Below are positions 7,192 through 8,880 of a DNA stretch of 8,880 bases, piece after piece (the first letter of the stretch is position 1; the number at the start of each line of letters is the position of its first letter). Made by a program: the position numbers and the translations under genes. The stretch is from an uncultured Bacillus sp. (GTDB lineage Bacteria > Bacillota > Bacilli > Bacillales > Cytobacillaceae): contig CALGSR010000028.1 of assembly GCA_937902115.1 (NCBI GenBank), positions 1-8,880 of the forward strand. The letters run 5' to 3'. The notes beneath the pieces are model-generated. The model ran no database searches. It worked only from the letters and a program-made list of their open reading frames with translations, and was not told the DNA's origin.

Positions 7192-7220
7192 TATCAATAG
7201 ATGAAAAGAGGTGTCTAACG

Positions 7221-7721
7221 ATGCATGCACCGACACAAATCAGTGAGAAAGAAATTCTATTTGCTTTGGAAAAGGTAAAGGATCCGGAAATTGATACAGT
7301 GAGCATTATTGACCTTGGTATGGTTGAAAACATTCATATTGATGATAACAAGGTAAGGATCGAAATATTACCGACCTTTATCGGATGTCCTGCACTAGAA
7401 ATTATCCGTGGCAATATTATTAAGGCGGTAAATGAACTAGAAGAGGTTAAGGAGACGAGTGTAGATTTCATTCACACTCCTCCATATACTTCCGACCGGA
7501 TTACAGAAAAAGGATTGGCAGGGCTGAAGGAGTTTGGGATTGCCCCGCCGCCTGAATATATAAGCGAGGATGGTTCTTGGCATGTTGACTGCCCGTACTG
7601 CGGCTCGACCTATGTCACATTAGACAATATTTTTGGACCGACAGCATGCAGGAGTATTCTCTACTGCAAAAGCTGCAAAAATCCATTTGAAGCGATGAAG
7701 CTTATTTCAACTACGATATGA
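7221..7721 (+). CDS. paaD: PaaD, MIP18/DUF59-type factor of the epoxidase complex
   Basis: PaaD (PaaJ in some naming) is needed for epoxidase activity in other bacteria and is thought to act in metal or iron-sulphur maturation. Residues 1-100 form a MIP18/DUF59 domain with DPEI (21-24), SIIDLGMV (28-35) and the conserved cysteine C56 in FIGCPA. The C-terminus is a zinc-ribbon-like part with CPYC (124-127), C143 and CKSC (149-152). Its 166 residues match the usual length of about 165. The start at 7221 is set by AGAGGTG at 7207-7213; an in-frame TTG at 7185 overlaps paaC and has no ribosome binding site. It is 29 bases after paaC. Its stop codon TGA (7719-7721) is part of the target site duplicated by the MITE that follows. 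Confidence 0.95.
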   Translation: MHAPTQISEKEILFALEKVKDPEIDTVSIIDLGMVENIHIDDNKVRIEILPTFIGCPALEIIRGNIIKAVNELEEVKETSVDFIHTPPYTSDRITEKGLAGLKEFGIAPPPEYISEDGSWHVDCPYCGSTYVTLDNIFGPTACRSILYCKSCKNPFEAMKLISTTI

Positions 7722-7912
7722 AAGGCTGTATTCGTAAAGTTTGTTGTTAAAATTTAAAGGCCAATTTTAACGTGCAATCAGGTATTTTGGGCATTTTTAT
7801 CTAATTTGCAGCTCTTTTCTCAATAAATTTCTAACAACTTCAACCTTTATGCAAGAACAATAAGTTTTTTTACTCCAAAAGCAACAATGTCTGAGAAAAG
7901 AGCCATATGAAA
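7716..7912. repeat. Perfect 8-bp target site duplication (ATATGAAA) around the MITE
   Basis: ATATGAAA is present at 7716-7723 and again at 7905-7912, exactly outside the inverted repeats at 7724 and 7904. Eight bases is the duplication length typical of ISL3-family transposition. The left copy contains the paaD stop codon. Removing the element and one copy restores a junction in which the paaD stop and the TTG start of the next gene are only 15 bases apart. Confidence 0.88.
7724..7904. mobile_element. 181-bp MITE with ISL3-like terminal inverted repeats
   Basis: The left end reads GGCTGTATTC and the right end, on the other strand, GGCTCTTTTC (8 of 10 bases equal); similarity continues to a shared TTGTTG, about 16 of 23 positions. 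GG(C/G)TCTTT ends and 8-bp duplications are hallmarks of the ISL3 family. There is no gene inside, so it must be moved by a transposase elsewhere. A third copy of the end sequence, GCTCTTTTCTCA at 7811-7822, is a perfect 12-bp inverted repeat of 7892-7903, so the right half can fold by itself. A further 9-bp inverted repeat (7746-7754 with 7763-7771) is near the left end. No T-run follows either stem, so there is no clear terminator. The assignment to ISL3 rests on end sequence and duplication length, not on a database match. Confidence 0.85.
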
Positions 7913-7925
7913 AGAGGTTACTACA

Positions 7926-8231
7926 TTGGTTAAATTAGTTGCATTTTATAAACAACCGGAAAATAAAGAAGCGTTTGATGAGCATTATTTTAATGTCCAT
8001 GTTCCAATTACAGAGAAAATCCCGGGCTTAAAAAAAATGAAGGTGACAAAAGGTACGGGTTCGCCAATGGGCGGTGAGGCGAAATATTATTTAATCTGCG
8101 AAATGTATTATGACAATATCGAAGCGTTGCAAGCAGGAATGAAATCACCAGAAGGAAAAGCCTCTGGCAAAGATGTGATGAGTTTTGCCGGCAATATTGT
8201 TTCCTTTATGGTTGGCGAGGACCACGAATGA
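7926..8231 (+). CDS. EthD-family small protein of the paa operon
   Basis: The 101-residue protein has the ferredoxin-like alpha/beta barrel pattern of the EthD family: MVKLVAFYKQPENKEAFDEHYFNVHVPI (strand, then the conserved H20 and H25 with P27), IPGLKKMKVTKG, and a C-terminal strand IVSFMVG. EthD relatives are small dimeric proteins of aromatic or ether breakdown; most have no proven reaction. In a paa operon it might act on an unstable CoA intermediate such as the epoxide or oxepin, which is speculation. It starts with TTG at 7926, preceded by AGAGGT (7913-7918) at seven bases; no ATG or GTG is in frame nearby and the family alignment begins at this residue. Its stop overlaps the next start (ATGA, 8228-8231). 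The MITE now separates it from paaD. Confidence 0.87.
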   Translation: MVKLVAFYKQPENKEAFDEHYFNVHVPITEKIPGLKKMKVTKGTGSPMGGEAKYYLICEMYYDNIEALQAGMKSPEGKASGKDVMSFAGNIVSFMVGEDHE

Positions 8232-8880
8232 GTTCTTTTACGTATATCGAGGTGTCCATTGATGGAGGCGTAGGAATCATTGAATTAAACCGCCCGAAAC
8301 AATTAAATGCTTTAAATCGAAGCATGGTTAAAGAAATTGTTACTGCAATGGAACAATTTGATGGGAATGATGAGGCATCTGTAATTTTAATAACAGGGAA
8401 GGGACATTCTTTTTCAGTTGGGGCAGATATTGATGAAATGGCTGATAATAGTCCGATGCAATTGGAATTACTCAATCAATTTGCGGATTGGGATCGCATT
8501 TCCCTGATTAAAAAACCAATTCTTGGTGCCGTAAAAGGTTTTGTCTTTGGCGGAGGGTTTGAACTGGCATTGAGCTGTGATGTATTAGTTGCAGCAAGCG
8601 GGACGCAATTCTCCTTTCCTGAAGTTAATCTCGGTGTCATGCCGGGAGCGGGCGGCACACAGCGCCTGACGAAGATCGTCGGACGAGCAAAAGCACTGGA
8701 ATGGATTTGGACCGGGGAACGCATTCAGGCAGAGACAGCACTTGCCTATGGCATGATCAATCGCATTGTATCTGAAGAACTAATAATGGAAGAGTCATTA
8801 AAATTCGCCAAAAAGCTGGCTAAACAGCCGCCGCTGGCACTAAGACTAATTAAAGATTCAATCAATAAAGCGGTTGATTA
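8228..8880 (+). CDS. paaF: Enoyl-CoA hydratase/isomerase, PaaF-like (runs off the right edge)
   Basis: The ATG at 8228 overlaps the EthD stop codon (ATGA) and has GAGG at 8217-8220 as ribosome binding site; 217 residues are present and the frame stays open to the edge, about 40 short of the usual 255-260. It is a crotonase: LNRPKQLNALN (20-30), the oxyanion-hole strand FSVGAD (62-67), FGGGFELALSCD (107-118) and FPEVNLGVMPGAGGTQRL (130-147). Both catalytic glutamates of true hydratases, E112 and E132, are present 20 residues apart, which supports hydration over isomerisation. PaaF (EC 4.2.1.17) hydrates 2,3-didehydroadipyl-CoA late in the pathway, and LGVMPGAGGTQRL closely resembles E. coli PaaF. 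Other crotonases such as PaaG occur in these operons, so the symbol rests on motifs and context. Confidence 0.83.
   Translation, partial: MSSFTYIEVSIDGGVGIIELNRPKQLNALNRSMVKEIVTAMEQFDGNDEASVILITGKGHSFSVGADIDEMADNSPMQLELLNQFADWDRISLIKKPILGAVKGFVFGGGFELALSCDVLVAASGTQFSFPEVNLGVMPGAGGTQRLTKIVGRAKALEWIWTGERIQAETALAYGMINRIVSEELIMEESLKFAKKLAKQPPLALRLIKDSINKAVD

Noticed and set aside
7185..7220. TTG at 7185 as start of paaD
   Set aside because: It overlaps the paaC end, has no ribosome binding site, and ATG 7221 with AGAGGTG matches the family length.
7746..7771. 9-bp inverted repeat as the paaD terminator
   Set aside because: It is inside the MITE and is not followed by a T-run.
7201..7918. Identical 12-base leader ATGAAAAGAGGT before paaD (7201-7212) and before the EthD gene (7907-7918)
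   Set aside because: Most of it is ribosome binding site sequence, and the shared bases are too few to claim a duplication.
8206..8724. Two open frames on the minus strand (8206-8475 and 8476-8724)
   Set aside because: They lie antisense to the enoyl-CoA hydratase, whose plus-strand frame has full family motifs; their translations show no family pattern and no ribosome binding sites.
1..8880. CRISPR arrays, tRNA or rRNA genes, toxin-antitoxin or defence genes
   Set aside because: No regularly spaced repeats, no tRNA-like or rRNA-like sequence and no defence family motifs were seen on either strand.

Overview
The window is AT-rich DNA with strong AAGGAGG-type ribosome binding sites, a clear sigma-A promoter and protein sequences of Bacillaceae type. 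The most likely host is a soil or environmental Bacillus-like Firmicute (Bacillus, Neobacillus, Peribacillus or a relative). Genus cannot be fixed from the sequence alone.

Layout. Positions 1-140 hold the N-terminus of a GT4 glycosyltransferase on the minus strand. It is divergent from a plus-strand radical SAM/SPASM protein (405-1538), which ends in a perfect 19-bp hairpin terminator. A very AT-rich 370-bp stretch follows. The rest is a phenylacetate catabolism cluster, all on the plus strand: paaK (phenylacetate-CoA ligase, 1990-3324, own terminator), an MFS transporter (3528-4808), then a second transcription unit with a good sigma-A promoter that carries paaA, paaB, paaC and paaD. Beyond a small inserted element come an EthD-family protein and a PaaF-like enoyl-CoA hydratase that runs off the right edge.

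Pathway logic. The MFS protein may import the acid. PaaK activates phenylacetate to phenylacetyl-CoA. PaaA/PaaB/PaaC form the core of the diiron epoxidase that attacks the ring, and PaaD is thought to help mature it. The hydratase acts in the later beta-oxidation-like steps. The usual reductase subunit gene paaE is not next to paaABCD, and no regulator gene (PaaX or PaaR type) lies in the window.

Two non-coding structures stand out. (1) A 181-bp non-coding element (7724-7904) between paaD and the EthD gene has ISL3-like terminal inverted repeats and a perfect 8-bp target duplication, ATATGAAA, which includes the paaD stop codon. It is a MITE inserted into what was a tightly packed operon. (2) A composite motif, ATATAAC-N15/16-GTTATA-N5/6-GTTATA, occurs three times: before paaK, after the MFS gene, and across the paaA promoter. 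It is a good candidate for the shared operator of a pathway regulator.
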